Positions 8,452-17,607 of a stretch of DNA of 46,426 nt are shown piece by piece; position 1 is the first letter of the stretch, and every line of letters starts with the position of its first letter. A program made the position numbers and the translations under genes. This DNA comes from Spirochaetales bacterium (GTDB lineage Bacteria; Spirochaetota; JAAYUW01), in contig JAAZOT010000049.1 in assembly GCA_012797605.1 (NCBI GenBank), forward strand, positions 1 through 46,426, in the 5' to 3' direction. Below the pieces are notes generated by a model. It worked only from the letters and a program-made list of their open reading frames with translations. It was not told the DNA's origin and searched no databases.

Positions 8452-9971
8452 TGTCTTTACATGAATTATTGAAGTTTCAATTATGGATATGGGAGTTTAA
8501 AGTGTTTGAAACTTTTATTATTTTAAGTTTATTAATTTCCTTACTTATTCTTATTTTAAGAAATAATACTGTTAACTATATTCTTCTTTTATTTTATGGT
8601 GTATTTCAGTTAGTATTTACCTTTTTTGTAGTAAAATCATTTTTTAAAAATACTCAATCTTCCAGCTTTTTCTTGATTTTTGATTCAAAAATTTTAGATA
8701 GATTTATATATGCAGATAAATATACCATTTTCTTTATTATAATAACCTCAATACTATTTTTTATAAGTTCATTTTCTTCCATTAATAAAGTTCTCTTCAT
8801 GAAAGAGAAGAATTTTTCACTCTATTGTGCATTTTTGATTCTCTTTTTTGTATCATTATTTGGAGTTATTTCAGCTCAGAACTTGATAGTAATGTGGGTC
8901 TTTGTAGAAGCTACAACATTGACAAGTGGAGTCTTAATTTATCAAGATAAGACAAGGCATTCCCTTGAAGCAGCTTGGAAATATCTGTTTATATGTTCAA
9001 TAGGTATTGCTCTTTCATTTGTTGGTATTGTTTTTCTTTCACTTGCTTTTAATACTTCTTCTCTTTCCTTTAATGATCTTCTTCCCCTAAGTAAAAAAGC
9101 AAATCCTTTTTGGTTAGAACTTGGTTTTGGTTTTATATTAATAGGTTTTGGAACTAAAGCTGGACTTGCTCCTACTCATGCCTGGCTTCCAGATGCTCAT
9201 TCTGAGGCACCATCTCAAGTATCAGCTTTACTTTCTGGTGCATTATTAAATACAGCAATGCTTGGTATAATAAGAGTTTTAAATATATTACCAATTCAAG
9301 TTAAAAATATTTGTAGGATATATCTTTTAATCATGGGAATAATTTCATTATTAGTTTCATCTATTTATATGCTAAAAAGTGAAAATTATAAAAGACTTTT
9401 AGCTTATTCCTCAATTGAAAATTTAGGACTTATATCTATAGGATTATCTTTGGGAGGTATTGCTTCCTATTCATCCTACCTTCTTATAATATCTCATAGT
9501 TTAACTAAAGCTTCCTTATTCATAGTATCAGGAGTTATTAAAGATATTTATCATACTACAGAGACTAAAAGAGTTAATAATCTATTAAAATTTATTCCTT
9601 TTGCAGCCAGTACATTAGCTTTAGGATTCTTAAGTATCATGGGTTTCCCAATCTTTCTTTCTTTTTTTTCCGAGATTAAACTATTTTACTTTCTAATAAC
9701 AAATCAAAAATGGTTATTGCTTATAACTGTTTTATTTTTAATATTGGTAATACTATTTGCATTATCCAAAAATATATTTAATATGATATTTGCAGCGGAA
9801 GGGAAATATAAGGCTTCAGAATTGATAAGGTTAAAGGTGAAAAAGTTAAACACTGTTAATAATATTCAAATCTTTGGAGCATTTTTTCTTATAGCTTTAG
9901 CTTTATTATTAGGTATCTATTTCCCTAGTCAGTTTAAGGAATTCATATTGTCTCTTGTTTCCTCTATGTAA
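8451..9971 (+). CDS. Proton-conducting antiporter-like membrane subunit (HyfF/NuoN-like)
   Basis: MWVFVEATTLTSGVLI, GFGTKAGLAPTHAWLPDAHSEAPSQVSALLSG; start overlaps the preceding stop. Confidence 0.88.
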   Translation: MSLHELLKFQLWIWEFKVFETFIILSLLISLLILILRNNTVNYILLLFYGVFQLVFTFFVVKSFFKNTQSSSFFLIFDSKILDRFIYADKYTIFFIIITSILFFISSFSSINKVLFMKEKNFSLYCAFLILFFVSLFGVISAQNLIVMWVFVEATTLTSGVLIYQDKTRHSLEAAWKYLFICSIGIALSFVGIVFLSLAFNTSSLSFNDLLPLSKKANPFWLELGFGFILIGFGTKAGLAPTHAWLPDAHSEAPSQVSALLSGALLNTAMLGIIRVLNILPIQVKNICRIYLLIMGIISLLVSSIYMLKSENYKRLLAYSSIENLGLISIGLSLGGIASYSSYLLIISHSLTKASLFIVSGVIKDIYHTTETKRVNNLLKFIPFAASTLALGFLSIMGFPIFLSFFSEIKLFYFLITNQKWLLLITVLFLILVILFALSKNIFNMIFAAEGKYKASELIRLKVKKLNTVNNIQIFGAFFLIALALLLGIYFPSQFKEFILSLVSSM

Positions 9972-10006
9972 TATAAGACTTAAATATAAGTAGTAGGTGG
10001 GTTTTT

Positions 10007-10726
10007 ATGGGTAAAAAGAAGAATAAAAAGTTGGAAAAAGTGAGAAACTTGAAAAGCTTTTCAACAGAAAAACCAAAAGATAAAAAAGATGAAAAAAACG
10101 AATATGAAAAGAAAGATAGTTTGCTTTTGTTTTTAAGAGACGCTGTAATAATCGTTGTTATTTTTATTTTATTTATTCAACCTCTTATTATATCTAGTTA
10201 TACTATACCTACAGCATCGATGGATCCAACAATACCTCCTGGTACAAGACTCATAGGCTTACCCATAGTCTATGGTGGATTTTTATTTTGGACAAAGATA
10301 AAAATGCCATCTCTTAAAAAAATTAATAGATTTGATATTGTAATTTTCAAGCATCCAGATTCCAAAATAAAAACTCCTTATGTTAAAAGGGTTATAGGAC
10401 TTCCAGGGGATACAGTTTATGTAGATGGGAAAAATGTCTATATAAATGGACAAAAGATATTTGAGCCATACACGCAGTATATTTTAGATGCCCAATATTC
10501 AGCACATCCTGAAGTAAAAAGGCAGACTTTTGGACCTGTGAAAGTACCTGAAGGTAATCTTTTTGTTATGGGAGACAACAGAGATAACTCTGAAGATTCA
10601 AGATATTGGGGATTTTTACCTATAAAAAATGTCTTTGCTATGCCTCTTATAGTGACTTTCTCAAAGGATCCAAATAGTGGTAAGATAAGATGGAACCAAT
10701 TTGGTAGAATATTGTTTAATAAATAA
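10007..10726 (+). CDS. lepB: Signal peptidase I
   Basis: SYTIPTASMDPTIPPG (catalytic Ser), KTPYVKRVIGLPGD (catalytic Lys), VMGDNRDNSEDSRYWGFLP. Confidence 0.95.
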   Translation: MGKKKNKKLEKVRNLKSFSTEKPKDKKDEKNEYEKKDSLLLFLRDAVIIVVIFILFIQPLIISSYTIPTASMDPTIPPGTRLIGLPIVYGGFLFWTKIKMPSLKKINRFDIVIFKHPDSKIKTPYVKRVIGLPGDTVYVDGKNVYINGQKIFEPYTQYILDAQYSAHPEVKRQTFGPVKVPEGNLFVMGDNRDNSEDSRYWGFLPIKNVFAMPLIVTFSKDPNSGKIRWNQFGRILFNK

Positions 10727-10834
10727 TAATTATTAATTGATTAACATAGTATAAAATTTGTTAAGAGTTGTAAAATAAAGATTGCATATTTATTATATTA
10801 TGATATTTGCTATTCCAGATTAGGGAGAATTTAT

Positions 10835-11674
10835 ATGGATAAATTACCTGATTCTATAAAAAAGATATTTATAGATAAGAATCAAGATAAATCTTTACCA
10901 GATAATCTTTTTGCTGTTTGTCCTGGATGTCAAGAAATTGTATATAGACCAAAACTCGAACAAAATCTTGGGGTATGTCCTTTGTGCTCATATCATTTTA
11001 GAATATCTGTGGATGAATGGATAAATTTTCTTGCGGATGCTGATTCTTTTACTTCATTATTCGATGAAATTGTTTCAGTAGATCCCTTGAACTTCCCTGG
11101 TTATAAGGAGAAATTAGAAGAACTTTATAAAAAAGGGATAAATGAAGGGGTAAAGACTGGGTATGTAAAACTAGATGGTATAAAGACTTTAATAGGTATA
11201 ATGGATGCAGATTTTATAATGGGTTCAATGGGTTCAGTAGTCGGTGAAAGAATCACTAGACTTTTTGAATATGGAATGAATGAAAATTTACCAGTAATAA
11301 TAATATGTCGTTCTGGTGGTGCTAGGATGCAAGAAGGCGTTGTTTCACTATTTCAGATGGCAAAAACCTCTGCTGCAGCTAAGAAATTCTCTGACACAGG
11401 CAATCTTTATATTTCTATTTTGACAGATCCAACGACAGGAGGCGTTTCTGCTTCTTTCGCCTTTTTAGGGGATATAATAATTGCAGAACCAGGTGCATTG
11501 ATTGGATTTGCTGGACAAAGAGTTATAGAACAAACTATAAAACAAAAATTACCTGAAGGTTTCCAAAGGGCTGAATTTTTAGAAAAAAAGGGTTTTATAG
11601 ATATAGTTTGTGATAGAAGAAAATTACGAGAAACCCTTGTAAAAATTCTAGAAATTCATAGATACCGAAGATAA
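10835..11674 (+). CDS. accD: Acetyl-CoA carboxylase carboxyltransferase subunit beta
   Basis: Zinc ribbon CPGCQEIVYRPKLEQNLGVCPLC; SGGARMQEGVVSLFQMAKTSAA; adjacent to accA. Confidence 0.95.
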   Translation: MDKLPDSIKKIFIDKNQDKSLPDNLFAVCPGCQEIVYRPKLEQNLGVCPLCSYHFRISVDEWINFLADADSFTSLFDEIVSVDPLNFPGYKEKLEELYKKGINEGVKTGYVKLDGIKTLIGIMDADFIMGSMGSVVGERITRLFEYGMNENLPVIIICRSGGARMQEGVVSLFQMAKTSAAAKKFSDTGNLYISILTDPTTGGVSASFAFLGDIIIAEPGALIGFAGQRVIEQTIKQKLPEGFQRAEFLEKKGFIDIVCDRRKLRETLVKILEIHRYRR

Positions 11675-11704
11675 AATTAAAATGATATAGGTAGTTGAAT
11701 GCTA

Positions 11705-11790
11705 AAAAGTATTAAAAGCAAAGTATTTAAAAGATAAAAAAGTAATAAAAGTTAAATAAAAGTAATAAATAGATAGATAAAAGTAATAAA
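11705..11790 (+). repeat. Short iteron-like direct repeats (AAAAGTAATAAA x3 plus degenerate copies)
   Basis: Exact 12-mers at 11738-11749, 11758-11769 and 11779-11790; near-copies near 11705 and 11720. Confidence 0.6.
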
Positions 11791-11860
11791 ACTTAAATAA
11801 TGAAAAGATAAAATAAGAATGTAGTATCTGGAAATCCTAAATAAATATTAGGAGAATATT

Positions 11861-12862
11861 GTGAAAAAAGAAAAAATATTAAAACAAATCGATAAACTTA
11901 AATCTATTGCCATTTCTGAAGGAATCGATCTATCATCTGAGATTAATCGATTGAGAGGAATGCTTGAACTTGAAAGTGATGAATATAAAAAGGAAAAAGA
12001 GATTGAGGAAGTTTTTTCAATTGTTCAAAATTCCAGAAAAATTGAAAGACCTAAACCTCAGGATTTTATAAAATCTTTGATAAAGGATTTTATAGAACTC
12101 AAAGGAGATAGAAGATTTGCAAATGATGATGCAATCATAGGCGGTATTGGTTATTTTGATAAATATCCTGTCACAGCAGTTGGAATACAAAAAGGACATA
12201 CTTTGAATGAGAATATTACTTTCAACTTTGGTTCACCACATCCAGAAGGATATAGAAAAGCACTTAGATTAGCTTTTCAAGCAGAGAAATTTTCGAGACC
12301 AATTTTATTTTTTGTAGATACTCCAGGAGCTTATCCAGGAATAGATTCGGAAGAAAGAGGGATGGCTCAAGCTATTGCGGAAAATCTTTACTATTTATCT
12401 GATTTAAAAACACCGATAATCTCTATTATTACTGGTGAAGGGGGCTCTGGTGGAGCACTTGCTTTAGGTGTCTCTGATATTTTGATAATGATGCAGAATG
12501 CAATTCTTTCAGTTATCTCTCCTGAAGGTTGTGCTTCAATAATATTTAAAGACTCATCAAAAGCAGCAGCTGCGGCTGTTTCACTAAAGTTAACTTCTTT
12601 TGATTTGCTTTCATTAGGAATTGTGGATAAGGTGATCGATGAGGGACCTGGCCTCGATGTTGATCCTCAAATAGGTTATAGGAATTTAACTGAACAAATT
12701 TCTACTTCTCTTGCATATTTCACATCATTAAATAGTAAAGAATTGATTGAACATAGGTATCAAAAATTAAGAAAGATAGGCTTTTATAAAGATACAACTG
12801 GTTTTGTAAAAAAAGGATTAAATAAATCTAAAAATTTTATCTATGAGTTATTTAAATTCTAA
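11861..12862 (+). CDS. accA: Acetyl-CoA carboxylase carboxyltransferase subunit alpha
   Basis: ELKGDRRFANDDAIIGGIG, FVDTPGAYPGIDSEERGMAQAIAENL, GEGGSGGALALGVSD, SPEGCASIIFKD. Confidence 0.96.
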   Translation: MKKEKILKQIDKLKSIAISEGIDLSSEINRLRGMLELESDEYKKEKEIEEVFSIVQNSRKIERPKPQDFIKSLIKDFIELKGDRRFANDDAIIGGIGYFDKYPVTAVGIQKGHTLNENITFNFGSPHPEGYRKALRLAFQAEKFSRPILFFVDTPGAYPGIDSEERGMAQAIAENLYYLSDLKTPIISIITGEGGSGGALALGVSDILIMMQNAILSVISPEGCASIIFKDSSKAAAAAVSLKLTSFDLLSLGIVDKVIDEGPGLDVDPQIGYRNLTEQISTSLAYFTSLNSKELIEHRYQKLRKIGFYKDTTGFVKKGLNKSKNFIYELFKF

Positions 12863-12898
12863 CTGAAAATATAAAAAATAGAAACAAAGGGAATTTTT

Positions 12899-14236
12899 AT
12901 GATTGTTAAAAATATTAAACCAATGAACTTAGAAATAATTGATATTGAAAAGCTAGATCAAATGGAAGGGAAAGAGATTTCTATAAAAGGAGCGATTCAT
13001 AGATTAAGGATTTTGCCAAATGTAACTTTTTGCATTTTAAGATTGGAAAGAACATTAATTCAGGTAGTTGCTGAGCAGCAATATGACCTTTCTGCATTTT
13101 TAGAAGGAGATTTTGTAGAAGTTACTGGTTTAGTAAGAGCTTCAAAGTTAAATGATAAGGCAATATTAAATAAAAATTATGAAATATCATTGACAAAAAT
13201 TAATCTGATCCATAGACCAAAAGAAGTTCCTCCATTTGAAATAAATAAAAAAGAACTTAACATAAAGCCAGATTTAGAATTTGATATGAGACAGATTTCT
13301 CTGCGTCATCCGAAGAAAAGAGCCATTTTTAAGATTTCAGAAACAATTGCTAATTCATTTGCTTCTTTTTTAGAAACAAATAATTTTACAAGAATTTTTT
13401 CCCCTAAAATTGTTTTTGCCGGTGCAGAAGGTGGCGCAAATATTTTTAAGATACAATATTTTGATAGGGTTGCATATCTAGCCCAATCACCTCAATTTTA
13501 TAAACAATATGGAGTAGGTATATTCGGGAAAGTTTACGATATAGGACCTGTTTTTAGAGCAGAAAAACATAACACTACAAGGCATGTAAATGAATATATT
13601 TCATTGGATTTTGAAATGGGATTTATCTCTTCTTTTGAAGATATTATGGCTTTAGAAACAGCATATTTGAAATTTATGATTGAACAACTTAAAGAAAAAA
13701 ATAATTTTGAATTAGAATTACTTGAGATCACCCTACCCGAAATTACAGATTCCATTCCTTCAATAAAGTTAAAAGAAGCTCATGAAATCTTTTTTAAAAT
13801 ACAAAAAATAGATTACAGGAATGAACCAGATTTATCTCCAGATGAAGAAAAATTTCTTACCCAGTGGTCTAAAAAGGAATATAATAGCGAATTTTTATTT
13901 GTTACTCATTTCCCTACAAATAAGAGACCGTTTTATACTATGGATGATCCTTCTAATCCAGGTGAAACTTTATCTTTTGACCTTTTATTTAGAGGGCTTG
14001 AGATAACTACTGGAGGCCAAAGAATTCATGATTATGATATGCAGTACAATAAATTGATATCATTCGGAATGAACCCTGAAGATTTTGAATCATTTTTAAC
14101 ACTTCATAAATATGGTGTCCCACCTCATGGTGGTCTTGCTATTGGTCTTGAAAGATTGACTGCAAGAATTTGTAATATTGAAAATATAAAAGAAGCATCA
14201 ATGTATCCAAGAGATATAAATAGAATAACTCCATAA
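12899..14236 (+). CDS. aspS: Aspartyl-tRNA synthetase, archaeal-type (possibly non-discriminating)
   Basis: Class II motifs: IFSPKIVFAGAEGGANIFKIQYF, YDIGPVFRAEKHNTTRHVNEY, GGQRIHDYD, HGGLAIGLERLTARI; 445 aa with no GAD insertion. Confidence 0.9.
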   Translation: MIVKNIKPMNLEIIDIEKLDQMEGKEISIKGAIHRLRILPNVTFCILRLERTLIQVVAEQQYDLSAFLEGDFVEVTGLVRASKLNDKAILNKNYEISLTKINLIHRPKEVPPFEINKKELNIKPDLEFDMRQISLRHPKKRAIFKISETIANSFASFLETNNFTRIFSPKIVFAGAEGGANIFKIQYFDRVAYLAQSPQFYKQYGVGIFGKVYDIGPVFRAEKHNTTRHVNEYISLDFEMGFISSFEDIMALETAYLKFMIEQLKEKNNFELELLEITLPEITDSIPSIKLKEAHEIFFKIQKIDYRNEPDLSPDEEKFLTQWSKKEYNSEFLFVTHFPTNKRPFYTMDDPSNPGETLSFDLLFRGLEITTGGQRIHDYDMQYNKLISFGMNPEDFESFLTLHKYGVPPHGGLAIGLERLTARICNIENIKEASMYPRDINRITP

Positions 14237-14252
14237 ACTTTTAAGGAAAAAA

Positions 14253-15536
14253 ATGAAAAATTATTTGCTAATAGGAAATAGTTCGCTTGAAGATGCAATC
14301 GCATGGAAGTTGAACCAAGAAAGTAATATAGGCAATATTTTTATTTCACACGGAAATGGAGGAACATATACCAAGCCAAAAACCAGAAATATTATCTTAA
14401 ACTTAAATAATAGAGAATTAATAAAAGAATTTTTAGAAAGGGAGAAAATTAACTTTATTATTATATCTTCTTATAAAAATCTAACAAATGAGTTTGAACA
14501 AGCAGCCCAAGATCTGGGGATACCAACAATTGGACCAACATCAACAGTAATTTCTTTTTTTAGTTCAAGAATTAAAATAAAGGAATTTTTTAAAAAATAT
14601 AATATTTCATCACCATCATTTGAAATTGTAGAATCTATATCTAACCTTTCGACAATGATAGAAAATTATACCACAAGAAAAATAATATATTCCGAATCCC
14701 AAAAAAGCTGGAAAGGTGCTTATCTCATTGAATCAAAAGGACAAGGAGTAAAAATACTAGAAGCAATTCAAGAAAGTCACGAAAAGGATAATAAATTTAT
14801 TATAGAAAACTATCAAAAAGGGGAAGAGTATTCTGCTATTCTTGCTTTTGATAAATTCAATTACATTTTATTTCCAATTGTCAGAGTTTATCCAAAATCA
14901 TTTGATTATGATTATGGATTATATACTTCTGGTATGGGAGCTTTCTCACCGTCACCAACATTTTCAAGTTCTGATATAACAGTTTTAAACGAAAAAATCA
15001 TATATCCATTAATTGAAGGTTTGAAAAATGAATCATTTATATATAATGGTTTTCTTACAATTCATTTTGTTAAAACTTCAGATAAAATTTTAGCATTAAA
15101 TATAATTCCTTCGGTTCATAGTCCTGAGATAGAAACAATTTTGCCTTTGATGAGTTCTTCTTTTAATAACTTATGTAATGATTTGAATAGTAATTCCATA
15201 ATAAAATATATACTAAAGATCAATCAAGGATATTCCCTAAGTGTAGTTATGGCTTCAAAAGGATATCCTATAGATAGTGAAAAAGGTATATTGATAGCTG
15301 GATTAGATAAGCAATTTAATGAAATTAATATTTTTCATAATAAAACCTCTAGAATAAATTATTCGAAAAATAGAGGTTTTGTGACTTCTGGCGGAAGAGT
15401 CCTTACTCTAAACACTGTAGCGACAACATTGGAAATTGCGAGAGAAAGGATATATAAGTTGCTAGAAAATAACGAAATATTTTTTAATGGTAATTTTTAT
15501 AGAAGTGATATTGCAGAAAAATATAGTAAAAAATAG
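14253..15536 (+). CDS. PurD-like (GAR synthetase family) ATP-grasp protein with degenerate active-site motifs
   Basis: PurD-like N-terminus (IGNSSLEDAIAWKL...GNGGT), central GMGAFSPSP, C-terminal VVMASKGYPIDSEKGILIAGL and GGRVLTLNTVATTLEIARERIY; catalytic motifs missing. Confidence 0.75.
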   Translation: MKNYLLIGNSSLEDAIAWKLNQESNIGNIFISHGNGGTYTKPKTRNIILNLNNRELIKEFLEREKINFIIISSYKNLTNEFEQAAQDLGIPTIGPTSTVISFFSSRIKIKEFFKKYNISSPSFEIVESISNLSTMIENYTTRKIIYSESQKSWKGAYLIESKGQGVKILEAIQESHEKDNKFIIENYQKGEEYSAILAFDKFNYILFPIVRVYPKSFDYDYGLYTSGMGAFSPSPTFSSSDITVLNEKIIYPLIEGLKNESFIYNGFLTIHFVKTSDKILALNIIPSVHSPEIETILPLMSSSFNNLCNDLNSNSIIKYILKINQGYSLSVVMASKGYPIDSEKGILIAGLDKQFNEINIFHNKTSRINYSKNRGFVTSGGRVLTLNTVATTLEIARERIYKLLENNEIFFNGNFYRSDIAEKYSKK

Positions 15537-15605
15537 TTTTTTATTGAAATTATACTAATTTAACTTATAATTTATTTAAGATTTAATAAATCTTAAGAAG
15601 GTTTT

Positions 15606-15923
15606 ATGAAATTATTGTTTATTAGTGATTCTGATAAAGAAGTATTGAAAAATAATATTAATCTTGAAAATTTTAAATTTATAAATAGCAATGAATATTT
15701 TCAAAAAGAAAATTACTATAGTGATAAAGAATCCATTTTAATAATTGATAGAAACTCAATTAAGGAAGAGAAAATTGAAAGAATAAGAAAAAGTAAAAAT
15801 CCAGAGTCCATAATTTTGCTTAGTGAAACTTTAGATTGGGATAAGTTAATTGATACATTTCAAAGAGGGGAAACTTTTTATGTGAAACCAGTTAGAAAAG
15901 AAGATTTTGAAAATTTCAAATAA
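15606..15923 (+). CDS. Small receiver-like (CheY-fold) protein, divergent
   Basis: ILIIDRN, SIILLS, TFYVKPVRKEDF pattern and about 105 aa length suggest a stand-alone REC-like domain. Confidence 0.45.
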   Translation: MKLLFISDSDKEVLKNNINLENFKFINSNEYFQKENYYSDKESILIIDRNSIKEEKIERIRKSKNPESIILLSETLDWDKLIDTFQRGETFYVKPVRKEDFENFK

Positions 15924-15934
15924 AAGGAGGATTG

Positions 15935-16996
15935 ATGAATAGAAGATTAATTTCTATATTTGTTTTATTGTTAATTATTTCAATTGTTTCTCAAATGGTT
16001 TTAGGTCAAAATATCTCTTTTTCATTTTCTCCAAGGCTTTGGGGTCTTGATTTTTACCTTTTTTTAAATGATTTCCCAGCTAAACTAGGTGATTTTGCTA
16101 CAATTCAGATGATATTAGGTATTGGTGGTGGTTGGGAATCATACGGTTATTTTAGAGATACTTCAAATAATCCTTTACCATATTCTGAAAATTCGCCATA
16201 TGCCTTTTATTTTAATAGGATAGATTTAATCGGAACATTTGGTCTTGGTTTCCTCTTCTTTTACAATGAATTTTATGGAAAATATACTTCTCAACTAAGA
16301 TTTAAATTTTTAGTCGATTACCAATCTTATGAGCAAGATAGTGATGGTAAACCAACTCTTTTATCCCAAACAAACTTACCTGATAAGGAAGGTATCTTTC
16401 AAAATTCTTTTGCAATTGAGTTATATATTGATTTTTTAAAATATTCTTCAAAATATCATACGATTAGAGGAATGGATTTATTAGTTAGTTATGAAATTTT
16501 TCCTCAATTTATTAATGAAATTGCGAATTTTTCAAGAATACAGGCTAAACTTAGAGGTTTCCTTACAATTTTAGAAAATGACAATCTTTCAATATATTTA
16601 GCAGATAGAGTTTATTTTTATTATATACCTCAAACAAGTTCATATATTCCAATATCAGCTTTAACAATGGGAAGTCTCGGCTATTCAATGAGAGGGATAA
16701 ATTGGTGCCAATATGAGGGAACCATTAGACTTTTAAATAATTTTGATATTAGAATATTCCTACCTCAAATATTTGGGCAATCTTATATTATTCCTGGTCT
16801 AATTTTATTTTTTGATTTTGGAACTAATGACTACCAAGATTTAAATGGTGTTTTTGGTTTTTCAAACTTACAGTATTCTACAGGTATAGGTTTAGTTATA
16901 GTTGCACTTGGTATAGATTTAATTGACTTTTACTTAGATTATAACTTAAAAGAATCTCAGCTATATTTTAAATTAAGATTTTCTCTATTTTTTTAA
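15935..16996 (+). CDS. Hypothetical secreted, probable outer-membrane beta-barrel protein
   Basis: N-terminal signal peptide (MNRRLISIFVLLLIISIVSQMVLGQ), alternating aromatic strands, C-terminal LYFKLRFSLFF; RBS aaaaggagg upstream of ATG 15935. Confidence 0.6.
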   Translation: MNRRLISIFVLLLIISIVSQMVLGQNISFSFSPRLWGLDFYLFLNDFPAKLGDFATIQMILGIGGGWESYGYFRDTSNNPLPYSENSPYAFYFNRIDLIGTFGLGFLFFYNEFYGKYTSQLRFKFLVDYQSYEQDSDGKPTLLSQTNLPDKEGIFQNSFAIELYIDFLKYSSKYHTIRGMDLLVSYEIFPQFINEIANFSRIQAKLRGFLTILENDNLSIYLADRVYFYYIPQTSSYIPISALTMGSLGYSMRGINWCQYEGTIRLLNNFDIRIFLPQIFGQSYIIPGLILFFDFGTNDYQDLNGVFGFSNLQYSTGIGLVIVALGIDLIDFYLDYNLKESQLYFKLRFSLFF

Positions 16997-17018
16997 TTAA
17001 TATAAAATTTGGTAGTAA

Positions 17019-17459
17019 TTAAATATTGTAAGGATATTCAATTTCTTTATTATTTATAAATAATTTGACTATGATTTTACTATTCTTTTTAAGCATTGCA
17101 GAAACACCACAATATTTTTCTTGTGATAATTTAATGGCTTTTATTATATCAGAAACCCTATCTTCGATATCTCCAGTAAAATAATAATTTAATATAATAT
17201 CTTTAAATACTTTAGGATGTTCATCTGTTGTTTCTGTTGTACAATCAAGGGAAAAAGACTCTACTGTAATTTTCATTTTTTTCATTAAAGAAGCCACATC
17301 CATTCCAGTACAACCCAAAAGAGCTGTAAGCATAAGACCTTTTGGCCTCGGTCCTAAGTTTTTTCCACCATTTTCTATTGATGTATCAAGTTCTATAGTA
17401 TGTCCATCAAGTTCAGCAGTAAAAGAAAGGTTTTCATTCCATTTTGCTTTTGAATACAT
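17019..17459 (-). CDS. OsmC-family protein
   Basis: PKGLMLTALLGCTGMDVASLMKKM and KYCGVSAMLKKNSKI contain the two conserved Cys regions of OsmC/YhfA proteins. Confidence 0.9.
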   Translation of the reverse strand: MYSKAKWNENLSFTAELDGHTIELDTSIENGGKNLGPRPKGLMLTALLGCTGMDVASLMKKMKITVESFSLDCTTETTDEHPKVFKDIILNYYFTGDIEDRVSDIIKAIKLSQEKYCGVSAMLKKNSKIIVKLFINNKEIEYPYNI

Positions 17460-17607
17460 AAAAAATCTCCTTTTTAATTTTATTATTTTTTAATTTTATT
17501 GTTTTATATAAAAAAGGTAATAAAAATTTTAAAAAAAGGCACTTTTGAAATTCAAATTTAGTTTATTTGAGGATAAAATTCTAGATAAATATCTTTTAAG
17601 TAAATAT

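Noticed and set aside
1823-9971. Calling this a functional H2-evolving group 4 [NiFe] hydrogenase
   Set aside because: The NiFe-ligating cysteines are absent from both motifs of the large subunit, so catalytic hydrogenase activity is not supported.
17460-17607. Tandem TTTTTAATTTTATT-like repeat between OsmC and MCP genes
   Set aside because: Two imperfect AT-only copies, consistent with low-complexity intergenic DNA.
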